This document shows, piece after piece, positions 53,101 to 64,000 of a stretch of 64,000 nt of DNA (the first letter of the stretch is position 1; each line of letters starts with the position of its first letter). Both the position numbers and the translations under genes were made by a program. Source of the stretch: Phragmites australis (lineage: Eukaryota; Streptophyta; Magnoliopsida; Poales; Poaceae). The DNA is taken from assembly GCF_958298935.1 (NCBI RefSeq), contig NC_084942.1, positions 14,143,501 through 14,207,500 on the forward strand, in the 5' to 3' direction. The notes under the pieces are model-generated. The model made no database searches and was not told the DNA's origin. It saw only the letters and a list, made by a program, of their open reading frames with translations.

Positions 53101-53443
53101 GTCACGGCGTGTATAGTGCCAGGTGGATTTGTCTCCCGGCCAAAGAAGTTCGTGTCTGTGTCTCTTTGACTCAACTACTGCGGACTCGCGAGGGCTCAGG
53201 GGCTGGACACTTGGGTGGCCCCACTACTCAAACAGTGAGTGGTCAGGGCAACAGAACCTCTCGGGGGAAGATTGCTGGGCTCGGTCCGGCCAGTACCTCT
53301 CGGTACATCAAGCAAAAAACAGACAACACAAAGAACAAATGCAGAGCGGAGTTGCGATCCCAAAGAGTGGTTTCTATTACATTAAAAGGAACCGTTCAGG
53401 AGGGGATCACTCTCATATTTACAACATTCCAAAAACAAAAAAC

Positions 53444-54751
53444 CTAACTATCTACAGGCTCAGGTGGAGGAGAGGACACATCGGTGGCAACGTCGCGGAC
53501 GGCTTCCCGGGCGGCAGCTTCCTCCACCTCAACCACGCCCTGCCGGGCAGGCCCTAGCGGGAAGGCGGGGTCTCGGCTACAATAGCAGGCGAGAACGTGC
53601 TCGACCACTCCTTGGGCCAGAGCACACCCCTCCCTGGTCGCCAGCTCCTGCACGGCGTCTGGAAGGGCCTTGAGGCGCCGGGAGATCTCCGCGAATCCGA
53701 GGGCGATGTGGCCTGTCGTCTCCTTGTCCAGCGACTGCTCGACCACGGACACGCGCCTGAGCCCAGCTACCTCCACGGAGTCCCGTGCCTGCTGAAGGAT
53801 GTCTCACATCATCAGCTTCACGTTAGTCCACTCGGCGAGGACGGTCTCGAGCTCGTCCTGTGCGTTCTTCAATCGGTCCTCGAGGCTGGTGCCGTCGGTG
53901 GCGCTGGTAGGGACGCCCCTTGCAATCGGGATCTCCCGGCATTGGGTAGCCACCTTAGTCTAAGCTCGCTCCAGCTGCTTGGCCCGGGCCTTGACGGCCT
54001 ACTCTCGGGCAGCCAGGTCAGTCTCCCGCTTGGCGACCAGCTCCTCCCGGGCGATGAGTGCTGATGATGCCGAGTCGGCATCCGCCTCGCGCCGTACGAT
54101 CTACTCCTCCCGGGCGTCAAGTGCCAATGCCGTTATCTCAACGTCTGTCTCGCACAGCGCCACCTGCTCCTCTCGGCGGAAGACGTCAGCGCGCCCGCGC
54201 TTGAGCTTGTCATTCTGGTGAGACAAGTCTGCCTGAGCAGACCGCACGACCTCCTCCCTTCTGCTGGCCGCCTCCGCCAGAGAAACCACCTGCAGCTCGC
54301 GGGCAAGCAGCTCTGCAGTTCGCTTCCTCGATGCTTGGTCGCGCTCGGTCACGAGCCGCTTCATGCGGCTGGCCTTCTCCTGCACGGCGATGGCCTCATC
54401 GCAAGCCTCCTCCAGCGCCTCCCGCTCCTCGGCCACCTCGCGCTTGGACTTCTCGTAGGACGCTCGGGCTGAGGCAATACGGGTCTCCAGCAGCTTCTGG
54501 GCCTCCTCCAGCTGGCCCCTCTCATCGACCAGGGCAGCGTGCTCCTTTTCGAGTTCGGCCCACACTACCGCCATGGCCACTTCAAGCCGCTCGATGACCT
54601 CCCGGGCGCTTCCCAGCACCTCGGGGGGGGGGGGGGGTTCCGGGGCCAGGCCAGATGGTGGCCGGGGGCTGGGTCCCCTGCAAGCCCTCTCTGCAGAGGT
54701 GATCGGGGACCCCGACAGCTGCTGCACTGGCACCGCCCTCGTCGCGACCAC
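53444..54751 (-). pseudogene. Antisense coiled-coil gene, copy 1
   Basis: Minus-strand frames 54101-54751 and 53444-53776 (and the less continuous part between). The first has a proline-rich start, then a long Glu/Arg/Ala heptad-rich coiled coil (AREVIERLEVAMAVVWAELE, KSKREVAEEREALEEACDEA). The second ends with GVVEHVLACYCSRDPAFPLG and an acidic tail. Copy 2 at 56405 has the same ending motif. A poly(A)-like AATGTAATAG lies near 53380 in that direction. No enzymatic motif. A 14-base G run lies near 54628. Confidence 0.55.
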
Positions 54752-54859
54752 CTCCCCAGCGGCCGTTCGCTCCTTCCTCGGAGGGCTCGGGGCAGGTTCG
54801 GAGGGAAAGGGAGGGGTCCCCCAGAGCGACCTATAGTTCCCGGTGTAACGAAGTAAGAT

Positions 54860-56400
54860 TTGCCAAGGTGGTCAGCCGCAAGTTACACAGCCCGTGAAAT
54901 AACGATTCTGTGTATAAGGCTACTCGATGATGGGCCTGTTTTTCCATTTTGCAGGACCTTCCGGACGAGCGTGGACTTGACTTGTAAGTGTTTCAAATCC
55001 AAGAAACCAGGCTTTCTGTGTTGCAGGACTTCATGGACAAACGTTGTCCCCCACCAAATTGTACGCATTTCCGTTTTAAAGAACTTGACCACTTGGTTGG
55101 CAGTTTCTTCCACTGACCAGATGGTCGGGGGCTAGAACAATTAGGATATGTGATTTGTTTTCTTGTAGCCAGTTTGGTTTAGCCCACTCTCTCATGTCGA
55201 TGGGACGAGATCCAAGGTTACCGCTCGCACGCTGCCAGGGGGAAGACACCGAGGGATAACGACCACGATGCCACAAGCCCTAGCTTGGATCAAGTGTTGG
55301 TCGCCATCAAAAGGTTTGTCGTGCTAAAGGTCATCCTTAGTGCCGGGAACCTGGCTAGCGAGCGGGTTGACGCAATCCTCCTTAGGCATTACGAGCACTC
55401 TGAGGCTACTCGCCGTCCAAGCACAGAAAAATCCACATAAAGACAAGCATTCTTCATTACAAAGCGATCACTCAAAAAGGACTCGAGGTTTAGTTCTAGA
55501 CGACCTCAAGACAATACCCCTAGGACCCAAAGATACCCCTAAGTGGGTAGAACTGGACAGTCCAAAGGCAGGAACGAGCGGCATACAAAAATGAGTCGGC
55601 ACAGGAGCTGAGCTCCTCCGTAGTCATCTAAGTACGTTCAAAGCCAGCACCGACTACCGGTAAGAGGTCCAGGTCGGGGAAGTGGTCGCGGATGCAGGAA
55701 AGGGCAAGGCACGCGCCGAAGACTCCGACCTCAAAAAGGTGATCACCAACGGTCTCTCGAATCCTCTGCTCGAGACCACCTGCCTCCTCAGAAGCCGCCA
55801 GAAATCACTCAACGTGACCGGTCACGGTGTTCCTGGGTGTCGGGCGAACCTGAACACCAGTAGACCGAAATAGTGAGTCGAAGGAGGTAAAGGCCCAGCT
55901 GAGATGGTCGTAGAATGTCACTCACCGCTCGTCGCTCTCCTTGGTCATCTACTCTAGGTCTTTCGCGCCGTGAATAGATCCTCCCAACAACGGTGGAGGT
56001 GGTCGTAGAATTCCTCTCTCTGCTGGACGTTTTCCCTAGTCACCTGCTCCAGATCCCTCTGCACTGCGAGTAGCTCCTCCTGGCAGGCTGGTCAAGAAAC
56101 AGGTCGTAAGCCACATAGGAGTCAGCTGGTCGAGTCTTGCATAGGAAAACTGTCCAGCACACACCTCGAAGATCGCTCGGCATACTCACTCGCTTGACCG
56201 CAAACCCCAGCTCGCATTCAACCGCCATCCCCAAAATATGCCGGTCGGCGGTTGGTATGGTCGGGAGTTCGGCGAAAGCTTGGGGGCTGGTCGGTGTAGG
56301 TGGGGGCTCGATACGAGTGGATGGTTCTGATACTTTAGGAATTCTACGACCACAGCGACACAAACTCATCAGAGAACAAAATGCGGGGGCTTCATTGAAA
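54860..56400. other. Interval between the two antisense gene copies
   Basis: Little coding signal. A minus-strand open frame (56040-56369) ending YVAYDLFLDQPARRSYSQCR may be a decayed exon. Near 55445 the minus strand has an AATGAAGAATG stretch resembling the 3' ends near 53380 and 56395, so a third, eroded antisense unit may lie here. Confidence 0.35.
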
Positions 56401-56404
56401 TGTA

Positions 56405-57178
56405 TTACAGAACAAAAATTACAATCAAATTTATTACTCCTCGGTGTCTTCCACCCAGAAGATGGACGTCACGAAGGTCCACTGCTCCTTGACACTCCCG
56501 CTGCAGCCTCTCCTCGGTTTCAGGTCCGGCGACCACGGCTCCTTCCCGGACAAGGTCCTGGTTGAAGTTGGGGTCGCGGCTGTGATAGCACTGGAAAACG
56601 TACTCCACAGTCGACCTCACCGCTTGCGCCACATCCTCTGCTGCCCTCAGCACTAAGGTAGCTAGGAGCTTAGAAAATTTTTCCACCAGGACCATGATGG
56701 CATAGGCCCAGGCCCGGGTTGTGCAGCTGTCCTTTAGCTCTGTGGCTCCCAGCCCGAGGCTCCTCAAGGCATCAGCCAGCTCTCGGAAGGCGTCCTGGAG
56801 AATGTTGAGGGTAGCGCGGTCGTCCTCCCTGAGCTGGGAGTGCTCGGTGGAAAGAACAGCTCTCTCCCGCTGGAGCTCGCCACACCCGTGCTGCAGCAAG
56901 CGCCCGGCCTCCCTTTCTTGGGTGAGCTGTTTCTCCAGCTCGGCACACCTGTTGGACACCGCTTCCTTCTCCTCGACCAGTATGCGAAGAGAGGAGGGGA
57001 TACGGCTGACCAGAGCGAGCAAGTCAGCAGCCGGCACGGGCTCCTCGACCGACACCACGGGGACTGGCGCCGCCGCCGATGCTCTAAAGGGTAAAGCAAG
57101 AGCTGGCGGAGGGACCAGAACGTCCTACGGGGCGGCGTCGGAGGAGTCATAACAGGGGTCGGAGGAGCCACCACGGAC
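56405..57178 (-). CDS. Antisense coiled-coil gene, copy 2, 3' exon
   Basis: An open minus-strand frame from the splice acceptor at 57179. The part from 57058 reads MVSVEEPVPAADLLALVSRI, a coiled coil (EEKEAVSNRCAELEKQLTQE), LADALRSLGLGATELKDSCT and STVEYVFQCYHSRDPNFNQD, ending near 56405. YVFQCYHSRDPNF corresponds to HVLACYCSRDPAF of copy 1. It is the downstream part of the gene whose N-terminal domain is at 58316-58774. The role is unknown. Confidence 0.55.
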
Positions 57179-57255
57179 CTATGGCAAACAACAGAATTAT
57201 GGAGTCAGAAAGGAAAGGCAATCCAAGGTATCTATACCTATCTAGAGAAACTTAC
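57179..57255 (-). other. GT-AG intron in antisense gene copy 2
   Basis: On the minus strand the donor is CAGCGCG|GTAAGTTTCTC and the acceptor TTTGCCATAG|GTCC. The 77-base interval is AT-rich between GC-rich coding flanks. Confidence 0.55.
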
Positions 57256-58315
57256 CGCGCTGGCGGGGAGCTAAGCACGAGTCTGGTCCTCATGAAGCCG
57301 CCGGATCGACTGGTCGGGGAGGACAACCCCGTTATGGGGGCCGCCAGTACTTGGGGTCCCGTGAGTGCATTTGGATGCCTTCGCGGTAAACGAGACCTCC
57401 ACTGGCCTCTTCCCACACTGTGTAGACGATTGGTCTACGGCGGTCTGGTCAGAGTGCATTTGGTCGGGGTGGGTCTGGTCATGAGGCCTTTGGTCTGACC
57501 TGACCAAGTCGGGGGGCACCTGGCCTGGTCGGGCCTAGTCGTGAGGCGTCGAGTCATGGCTGGTCTGGTCGAGGCTCTATGGGTCGGCCTCCTGCTGGCT
57601 GGCACCACTCGCCGAGCCGCTCCCCTCGATCGCCACCTGACCCTGAGTAGACTGACCGCCTTCCCGACCTGATGGGTTGGGGTCGTAAGTAGGTCGGTGG
57701 GTGTCTGGGGCAGCAATAGGTGACACGGAGGCCTGGCGGCCCCCACGCTCAGTCTCCCAGAAGACCTCCTCGACCTCGTCAACTATCGGTCCTAGGACAT
57801 CTACCTCGAGAAGATGCTGAAAATAACTCGAACCATAAGACCTTGACTAGGGAAAAGCATTAGAGTAGGAAACTCTAGAAGGATGCTAGACATACCAGCC
57901 TAACCCGGGCCCTCTCTGACAGGGGGAGCTCACACAAGATGACACAAGGAGGGCCACCCTTCCTTGCGGCCGCTGCCATCAGCGACCGGACTTGCAAGTC
58001 GATGAACTCGTCAGGAAGATCTGATGAGAAGGAATAAGATACCGCTCGACCATCACCTAATGACTGGGAGATGACTAAGATGTTACCTGTGGAGCTCTCC
58101 CGGGTGTCATCATCACTCCCAATGTACAGGTATGCCGGGTGTGCTCTCCGCCATATGGGGCATAGCTAGCGCTTGATAAAGTCACGGATGACGTCCGACC
58201 CCGACAGGCCGCCTTCCGCAAGCACCTTAACCCGGCCGGTGAGGGACAACAATTCTACGGTCGGCGTGGGAGAGCTTCCCCAGCTCTCTGCGAGGCATGC
58301 CGGCTCATCCGGCAC

Positions 58316-58774
58316 ATGAAGGTTGTCCAAGGAGTCGTCGGTCGTGAGGTAGAACTACTCGTCCCGCTAGCCCCACCACGACGATTTGAGATTCATCTCC
58401 AGATAGGAGCTCGCAACGACGTCATGAAGACAAAAGCCGCAGCTCCCAGTGGCCAGCCCGGTCTGCAACCTCGTCGTGTAGAAAAATTGGAAGAGATCAA
58501 GGCATGGCTCAATCCCAATGAAGTTTTTGCACATGTGAGCGAAAATGCTCAGCATGATGATGGAGTTGGGGTTGAGATGGAGGTGGCAGATGTCGTAAAA
58601 TGAGACGACCGTGGTGAAGAACTCAGAGAAGGGGGGGACAAGACCCACCAGGAAAAAAACGAGGCGAAGATCACGATCTCTCCCTGGCAGGGAGCTGGGA
58701 CGTCCCCTTCGGAGTTCCAGGGGCCCCGCCGCCTCGAATTCTGGGGGCCATTTGGGGAACCGAAATTCCCTCAA
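58316..58774 (-). CDS. Antisense gene, N-terminal PF04195-like domain
   Basis: Minus-strand open frame with LVPPFSEFFTTVVSFYDICH, LHLNPNSIIMLSIFAHMCKN, FIGIEPCLDLFQFFYTTRLQ and SCGFCLHDVV. I recognise this as the domain family labelled putative gypsy type transposon (PF04195), found in proteins encoded antisense to pol in Tat-type elements. It continues toward 57900 in broken frames. Reading starts upstream of a CT microsatellite (58795-58833). Confidence 0.6.
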
Positions 58775-58794
58775 AGTCCAGCGGCCATCAAAGT

Positions 58795-58833
58795 TTTCTC
58801 TCTCTCTCCCACGATCTCTCTCTCTCTCTATGG
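58795..58833. repeat. CT-rich microsatellite
   Basis: TCTCTC runs interrupted by CCACGA. In the direction of the antisense gene this is a GA tract just upstream of its start. Confidence 0.85.
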
Positions 58834-59004
58834 ACGTTTAACCTCCCCTCAGGATGCAGTTTCCTGAGCCAACCACAATGGTGGACAGTGTCGCCGACAC
58901 TCCCCTCTTGTTCACCCGGGGCCCAGATGGTACGACCAGGTCTGACTACACCCTTGTGGAGAATAGCCTAGATCACCACATCCGTGATGGAGTTTGGGGG
59001 CTAC

Positions 59005-60940
59005 TGTCGGTGTAAAGAACTTAGGGGTCCCCCGCCGGGGTGGTCCGCAACGGCCGATTTTGGCAGTGTCAGTTTCTTTTTCTCTGGCTCAGGCCCACCG
59101 CACGACCAGTCGATGCCAGCACGACCACAACTCTGACCTTCAGGGTTTTCCCATGACCAGCCCTTGCTAGTCCCGGGGCAGGTACTCGTCTGGCCATTCC
59201 AACCTCATTTAATGCCTCTACTCATGCCGTTTTTCCATCCCCAGGCTTGTGATTCTTACTGAGGCGGCATGGCCGGCGCAGAGTTACCATGTCCCATCCA
59301 GCAACATTAATTTCTGTGGGACGGGCTAGCAGACATAGGAAAGGGCGTGGCAGGCGTGCATGGGAAATCAGCGATGGGACAGGGCTAGCCGGACGACCCG
59401 GAGACGACAAGCAGCGCATGCGTATCGAGTGAGGATAGCCAATATTGATCTTCTAGGCAGCCATGGGCCTATTGGTTGGGCCCACATTGATGAGGACATC
59501 CCAACCATGCAGACCTCGGTGACCTCCTCGCAGACCTCGGTGACCTCCTCGCAGACCTCACCGACCTCTACTCCGACATCGCCGACCTCCACACCGACCA
59601 TGCCGAGCACAACTACACCAGCCCAAGTCTTTAAAGGACCAATTACACGTAGTCAGGCAAAGGAACTACAACAAGAGGTGAACGCGCTACTTTGTGAAGC
59701 TCATTTAAATATTAATGACAATTATATACTGCCTAAGTCGAGTACATTGCTATTACTCAGGTTTACCAAGGAGGATGACAAGAACACACAAGGCGATGAA
59801 TACAAAGAAGAACCACGTTCGAATTCGTCCAGTCCTGCAGAACAGTCTGAAAGAAATAATCATAACTTTTGATTCCCAAAAGCTATGAAGGCCAATGGGT
59901 ACTTGTTGGAAAGCTCTTGAAGTCTAGTTTCCAATGACACCAACCCCGACCAGTTTGGAGAAACAGTTATGGCGCCCGACTAGTTTTAGTGCATACTGGT
60001 CAGAAGCTCAACAGTCTGCATGAAGCTAAAGTTGCCGTGTAAAACTGTATCATTCTACAAAGTTCCGAGATGCATACTATACATGGTGTGAAAGCTTATC
60101 AAGTTAGCTTTCCAACGCATCCAGCCGCACGTCATTTGAAGCTTCCAAGGTGGAGTTATTGCCTAAACACTGAAGACTGCGCCGAAGACCAACTGCTACG
60201 CGGAAACTCTCCAGAAGCTGATTTCGTAGAGACCCTTTCACATAGTCTATCTTTTCATTTCCATTTCGTGTTTTCACTTATCAAGGAGGGTTGTTCTTTG
60301 TATAAATACTCCATTGCTTCATAGCAATGATAGACTTTTGATAATCGAAATACAAACCCCTTTGTTCAGCTGTGTGCTAACAAATCCAGAGAGAGATCTC
60401 TACCCCTTAGCTCTTGTGTTTTCCTTCGCAGAGATTACAGAAGCGGCCGCGTCATCGGCACCCAATCCGTGCTCCTGGTCCATCGATTCCAGGTTGCGTA
60501 GGTTGGTTTCTTTGAGAGTGTGGTTGGGCGAATCCTTGGTTCAAGCTGCCGTATAGAGACGGTGGTTGGCTCCTTGTGCACGTCGTCAGGTTGCACTAGT
60601 TATCGCTGCTTGCAGCAAGTTATCGGCCGTTCTTCGGCTAGTTATCAAGACCGGGATCCTACGTCGTGAAGATCGGGACCAAGACTCCATCACACATATA
60701 AAGACTCCTGCCCCTCTAATATATAAAGGGGGATATCTTTTGTAAAGGGGGGCTCTCTCGGAGAAGAATAGATATGATGTAGGGCTATTACCCCACGGGG
60801 GGGCCCGAACCTGGATAATCTCTGGTGTTCTTGAGTCACACACACACAGGTACATTCAGGAGGCACATCCAGGATGCGGATCACGCACCCGTCGTCCAGT
60901 ATACCCCAGAATCATTGTCAGGGATTAAGCCCCAACAATT
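59005..60940 (+). repeat. 3' LTR of the second gypsy element, interrupted
   Basis: Starts TGTCGGTGTAAAG right after a purine-rich tract. It resumes near 60630 with a TATA-containing U3 end (TATATAAAGGGGG, near 60720), a GGGCTATTACCCCACGGGG stretch typical of the R/U5 of plant gypsy LTRs, and CCCCAACA at about 60940. The middle belongs to another element. Exact junctions are unresolved. Confidence 0.45.
59450..60630 (+). mobile_element. 3' fragment of another gypsy element
   Basis: An open frame to 59872 has a Thr/Ser-rich tandem stretch (21-base repeats at 59511-59570), then FKGPITRSQAKELQQEVNAL and ILPKSSTLLLLRF, like the C-terminal end of chromovirus-type polyproteins (from memory). After the stop come a non-coding part and an LTR-like segment with a TATA box (TATAAATACTCC near 60301). 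The 5' part is absent. Confidence 0.4.
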
Positions 60941-61213
60941 GGGCTCCTTGGATCCCACTCGAGGTGTCCCACCTCGTGGTATATGTCCAATAGGCTGGAC
61001 TCGAGAATACCGGTGTGGATCAGTCCACCCTGATCGTCCCATCGGAAAACCATAGTTCCAAACATGGTCTCCAATCCGGTCGGAGGCGATTCGAGGGCGA
61101 TCGCCATTGACCCGAAGCAGTCATAGAAGCCGGCGTAGGAGAATCCGATGCGAATATGCACTCAAGACATAATTGATCCTGAAATGCAGACAGCCCCTAC
61201 CTGGCGCGCTAAT
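60941..61213 (-). pseudogene. Leader of a minus-strand gypsy element
   Basis: The internal start of the element whose LTR is 61214-61816. The minus strand begins ATTAGCGCGCCAGGTAGGGG, a primer-binding-site-like stretch, followed by a short untranslated leader. Gag is not recognisable. It is cut at about 60941 by the neighbouring LTR. Confidence 0.45.
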
Positions 61214-61816
61214 TGTCGAGGGTCCATTCCTGACAATATGTCCGTATGTGACGGGGTTGCCTTCATGAATCAGGAATCGAGTAAGAAACAAGGCACATAA
61301 TGTATACATGTCTTGGCCCCCGATTGGAGTAATACCCTACGTCCTATTGTGGATGTTGATGTATATGTATTCTTCCGAGTACAGGCAATGAAGCTAGACC
61401 TATTACAAGGAGTAGAGGGGATCTCGACTAAACTCTGATGAATTCGGTGAGTATCTCTTATGATTGGGTCTTGTTGCTTGCATCTGGTTGCTTGGGAAAA
61501 AGAAGTCCCTCCATCTAGTCGTCCTCTCCTCCTTATATAGGGGTCTTGTGCCACCTCCTACCCTCCGTAGTAGATAGGAAGTCCTTCATCTTGTCCGCCA
61601 AGAAAGAGCAGATAAATCCGGCCAGGATACCAGTTGTTCTCGAGTTGGGTAACCAATCGAGACTTTCCTAGTATATACCAACTAGATTTCCGGGTGTATT
61701 AGATACCGCAGATTTGGTTCCTTAATATCCGGAGTTGTTAAACATATGCACGACATACCCTATCCATGTATGGTATACTCCTTATGCATACATACCCCAT
61801 AATTAGATATTCGACA
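61214..61816 (-). repeat. 5' LTR of a minus-strand gypsy element, 603 bp
   Basis: On the minus strand it starts TGTCGAATATC (61816) and ends CCCTCGACA (61214), with inverted ends TGTCGA/TCGACA. It is followed by the PBS-like GCGCGCCAGGTAGGGG. A TATA-like CTATATAAGGAGG lies near 61535. Its start lies directly at the break in the tnp2 transposase, so it inserted there. Confidence 0.65.
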
Positions 61817-63716
61817 GGTTCAGGTCCTTCCGTGCTTGGAGTGTATCATTTGTTTTGTCAGGTATGTCTAGTAACGTACCAATCAAGCTATCACACACGT
61901 TCTTCTCAATGTGCATGACATCGATTGCGTGTCGAACCACCAAATCCGGAGAATAAGCTAAGTCATAAAAACCAGATTTCTTTTTGAACATAGGAGCACT
62001 AAGATTAGAGTTCGAAACCAGTGCACTGCCGCATCCCTTTCCAAGGATAACCCTAACTCCCTTTACCATCTCATATACATGTTTCCCAGTGCGATGCTTA
62101 GGAGGTGGTCGAGTCTCAACTTTCACATCAAAAGCTCTCCTATTGCTACAGTACGGGTGATCCTTGCGATGAAATTTATGATAACCTAGGAACACCATTT
62201 TTTGGCAGCTGTTTAGTCACAAGCTCTCTGTTTCAACCAAGCAATGCACGCATACAAAGTAGCTTTTGATAGTATGGCCCGATAGGTTACCAAGGGCTGG
62301 CCAATCTTAGATTGTTACGAACAACATTGCGCATAGGGTGAAGTTCTCTCATTTGTATTCATCCCATACCCACACACCATTGTTCCACAGTGTTACAAGA
62401 TCTTCTATTAATGGTTTTAGGTAGACATAAATATCGTTGTCAGGTTGCCTCGGATCTTGTATCAACACCAGCATCATAAGGTACTTCCGCTTTATACACA
62501 ACCAAGGAGGAAGGTTGTAGATACATAGAGTCAGAGGCCAAGTGCTATGACTACTGCTCATGTTGCCGAATGGATTCATCCCATCCGTACTCAACCCAAA
62601 TCTTATATTCCTCACATCTTCAACAAATGACTTCTTGTATTTCCTATCGATGTTTCTCCACTGCATAAAATCAGCATGGCGTCTCAGCATTTCATCATCC
62701 TTGCGATCCTCGGTGTGCCATCGTATCAATACAGCATGCCTTTTTTTGTGAATAAACGCTTCAAACGGGGGACTACAGGAAAATACCACACCACCTTGAC
62801 GAGAGGCCTTTTCTTCTTTGCTTCACCATCGATATCATCACCATCACGCTTGTACCGTGCTGCTCCACAAACAAGACACGCTTCCAAGTCTGCATGATCT
62901 ATGCGATACAACATGCAATCATTTGGATATGCATGTATTTTCTGCACTTCCAACCCCAATGGGTACACAACCTTCTTGGCCAGGTACATATTTTCTAGCA
63001 GCACATTCCCCTTTGGAATTAATTTCTGCAAGAATAGTTACAACTCTGTCAAGCTAGTATCAGACCACCCATTGCTTGCCTTCAATTGTAGCAGTGAAAG
63101 CACGATATGCAACTTTGTGTGCTCCTTCTCGCAGCCCGTGAACAACGGTGTTTTAGAGTCCTCTATCATACACTAAAACTTTTCAAACTTTCTTTCATTG
63201 GTGAAGTTCCCCTCCCCATCGTGCAACATCTGCTCCAGATCATCGTCGTCATCGTTAGCCAACATCTGTTCTAGATCATCATCGACTAACGTATCTCCGA
63301 CAGTTGGCATATCGGTGTATTCATCAGACGGCATATCGGTGCACAAGTCTTCATCTTCTCAGCTAATGTGTTGCCCTTCCTATACGAGCTCAGCTTCACC
63401 GTGCTCGGCCCAACGTGTATAGCCAGGCATAAAGCCCATTGGCATCAAGTGGGAATGTATCTGCTGGGCGGTGGAAAACGGTTTCTTGTTCTCGCAATCG
63501 ACGCATGAACAACACATGTATTGAGACTGTGTATTTGACATGTGCGCCGTGGCTACTACCATTAAATATTCCATGCCGTTCTTGTACTCTGCGCTCACAC
63601 GGCTTGCATCGTACATCCATCTTCTGTCCATCTCCTACCGGCAATTGTCCCGCGTTAGAGGAGCCGCCTTTTGTATGATTTTGCATCCGCTTCCATTGAG
63701 TGTTTGTTGGTGCCAT
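61817..63716 (-). pseudogene. CACTA (En/Spm) tnp2-type transposase
   Basis: Minus-strand gene, 5' to 3'. The transposase-associated domain MDRRWMYDASRVSAEYKNGM, CSCVDCENKKPF and MPMGFMPGYTRWAEHGE (63380-63631) comes first. Next come MLYRIDHADLEACLVCGAAR (62726-63031), HADFMQWRNIDRKYKKSF, GLSTDGMNPFGNMSSSHSTW and VWDEYK (62349-62789). The last segment (61817-62198) has DLVVRHAIDVMHIEKNVCDS and LIGTLLDIPDK. This order fits the tnp2 family of CACTA transposases. Frame changes between segments may be introns or decay. The LTR at 61816 removes the rest. The ATG at 63629-63631 is the likely start; 63716 is a longer option. Confidence 0.75.
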
Positions 63717-64000
63717 CCCTAGAAATTTTCATTATTATTCAACCCTTATGTAGGACTGAATAAGTAAAAATGAAAAATAAATACACTCATACATCAAGTT
63801 TCTATATTGGAGCTTGCGAATTAAATAAAATATAAAAAATATAATTGGATCTTGCTACATACATAAATATCATGGCTAAATTTTCTAATTCATTAAAAAT
63901 CAAAGATAAATATGATCATAACTAAAGTTTCTATATTGGAGCATGCTAATTAATTAAAATATAAAAAATATAATTAGAGCTTAATACATACCTAAATATC
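63717..64000. repeat. AT-rich tandem repeat upstream of the transposase
   Basis: A unit starting AAGTTTCTATATTGGAGC and ending ATACATA/CCTAAATATC occurs at 63796-63871 and again at 63925-64000, period about 129, and probably continues beyond the window. It lies 5' of the tnp2 gene and could be part of the CACTA subterminal or promoter region. Confidence 0.65.

Larger units (their letters stand above)
46880..60940 (+). mobile_element. Large Tat-like gypsy element with deletions
   Basis: The 5' LTR start is TGTCGGTGACATGGG (46880). Then come a short leader, gag (to 48645), protease (to 49447), RT, RNase H, integrase, a repeated non-coding block (51850-53100) and antisense genes (53444-58774). 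A polypurine tract (GTTTGGGGGCTAC) leads into a 3' LTR starting TGTCGGTGTAAAG (59005). The 3' LTR is interrupted by another gypsy fragment (about 59450-60630) and seems to end near 60940 (CCCCAACA). No flanking duplication was found. pol has three deletions, so the copy is defective. Confidence 0.6.

Noticed and set aside
54620..54645. 14-base G run as a structural (G-quadruplex) signal
   Set aside because: An uninterrupted homopolymer in a decayed frame is as likely slippage or a sequencing artefact.

Overview
The window is plant nuclear DNA and most likely comes from a grass. The grounds are nested LTR retrotransposons, Tat-type Ty3/gypsy elements with an antisense gene next to pol, CACTA and MULE transposons, GT-AG introns, plant TATA boxes and a DUF4408/DUF761 gene. 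The species cannot be named from the sequence. Only two host genes are recognisable. One is a minus-strand WD40 (WDR89-like) gene at 372-4684, which lacks its N-terminal exons, has a damaged splice donor and a frameshifted last exon. The other is an apparently intact single-exon plus-strand gene at 44357-45055, encoding a small membrane protein with a DUF4408-like N-terminus and a DUF761-like C-terminus.

Layout. 1-7611: WDR89-like exons, with a LINE-derived retroposon (3183-4277) in one intron, then two decayed LINEs and a CACTA end. 7612-12051: truncated gypsy element whose LTR holds a 3.2 kb solo LTR. 12052-13813: copia LTR plus the start of its internal region. 13814-19845: 3'-truncated minus-strand copia element with an unusually long leader that carries an extra ORF. 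19846-21463: low-copy sequence, also present in diverged form at about 43600-44170. 21464-41984: second, much longer gypsy element of the first family. Its LTR holds a CACTA element that itself holds a Pack-MULE-like element. Its antisense gene is split by a solo LTR that in turn contains a complete related copia element in the opposite direction. 41985-46395: CACTA pieces, the DUF761 gene and a MITE. 46396-60940: LTR fragment followed by a large gypsy element with three deletions in pol and two copies of the antisense coiled-coil module. 60941-64000: minus-strand gypsy LTR inserted into a CACTA tnp2-type transposase gene that runs to the window's end.

Almost all coding capacity belongs to transposable elements, and nearly every copy is dead: stops, frameshifts, changed catalytic residues, deletions or insertions. 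What repays attention is how the elements are stacked (target-site duplications read directly for several layers), the extra and antisense genes they carry, the captured host-like sequence in the CACTA and MULE elements, and the decay of the WDR89-like gene. No RNA gene, CRISPR array or prokaryotic feature was seen.
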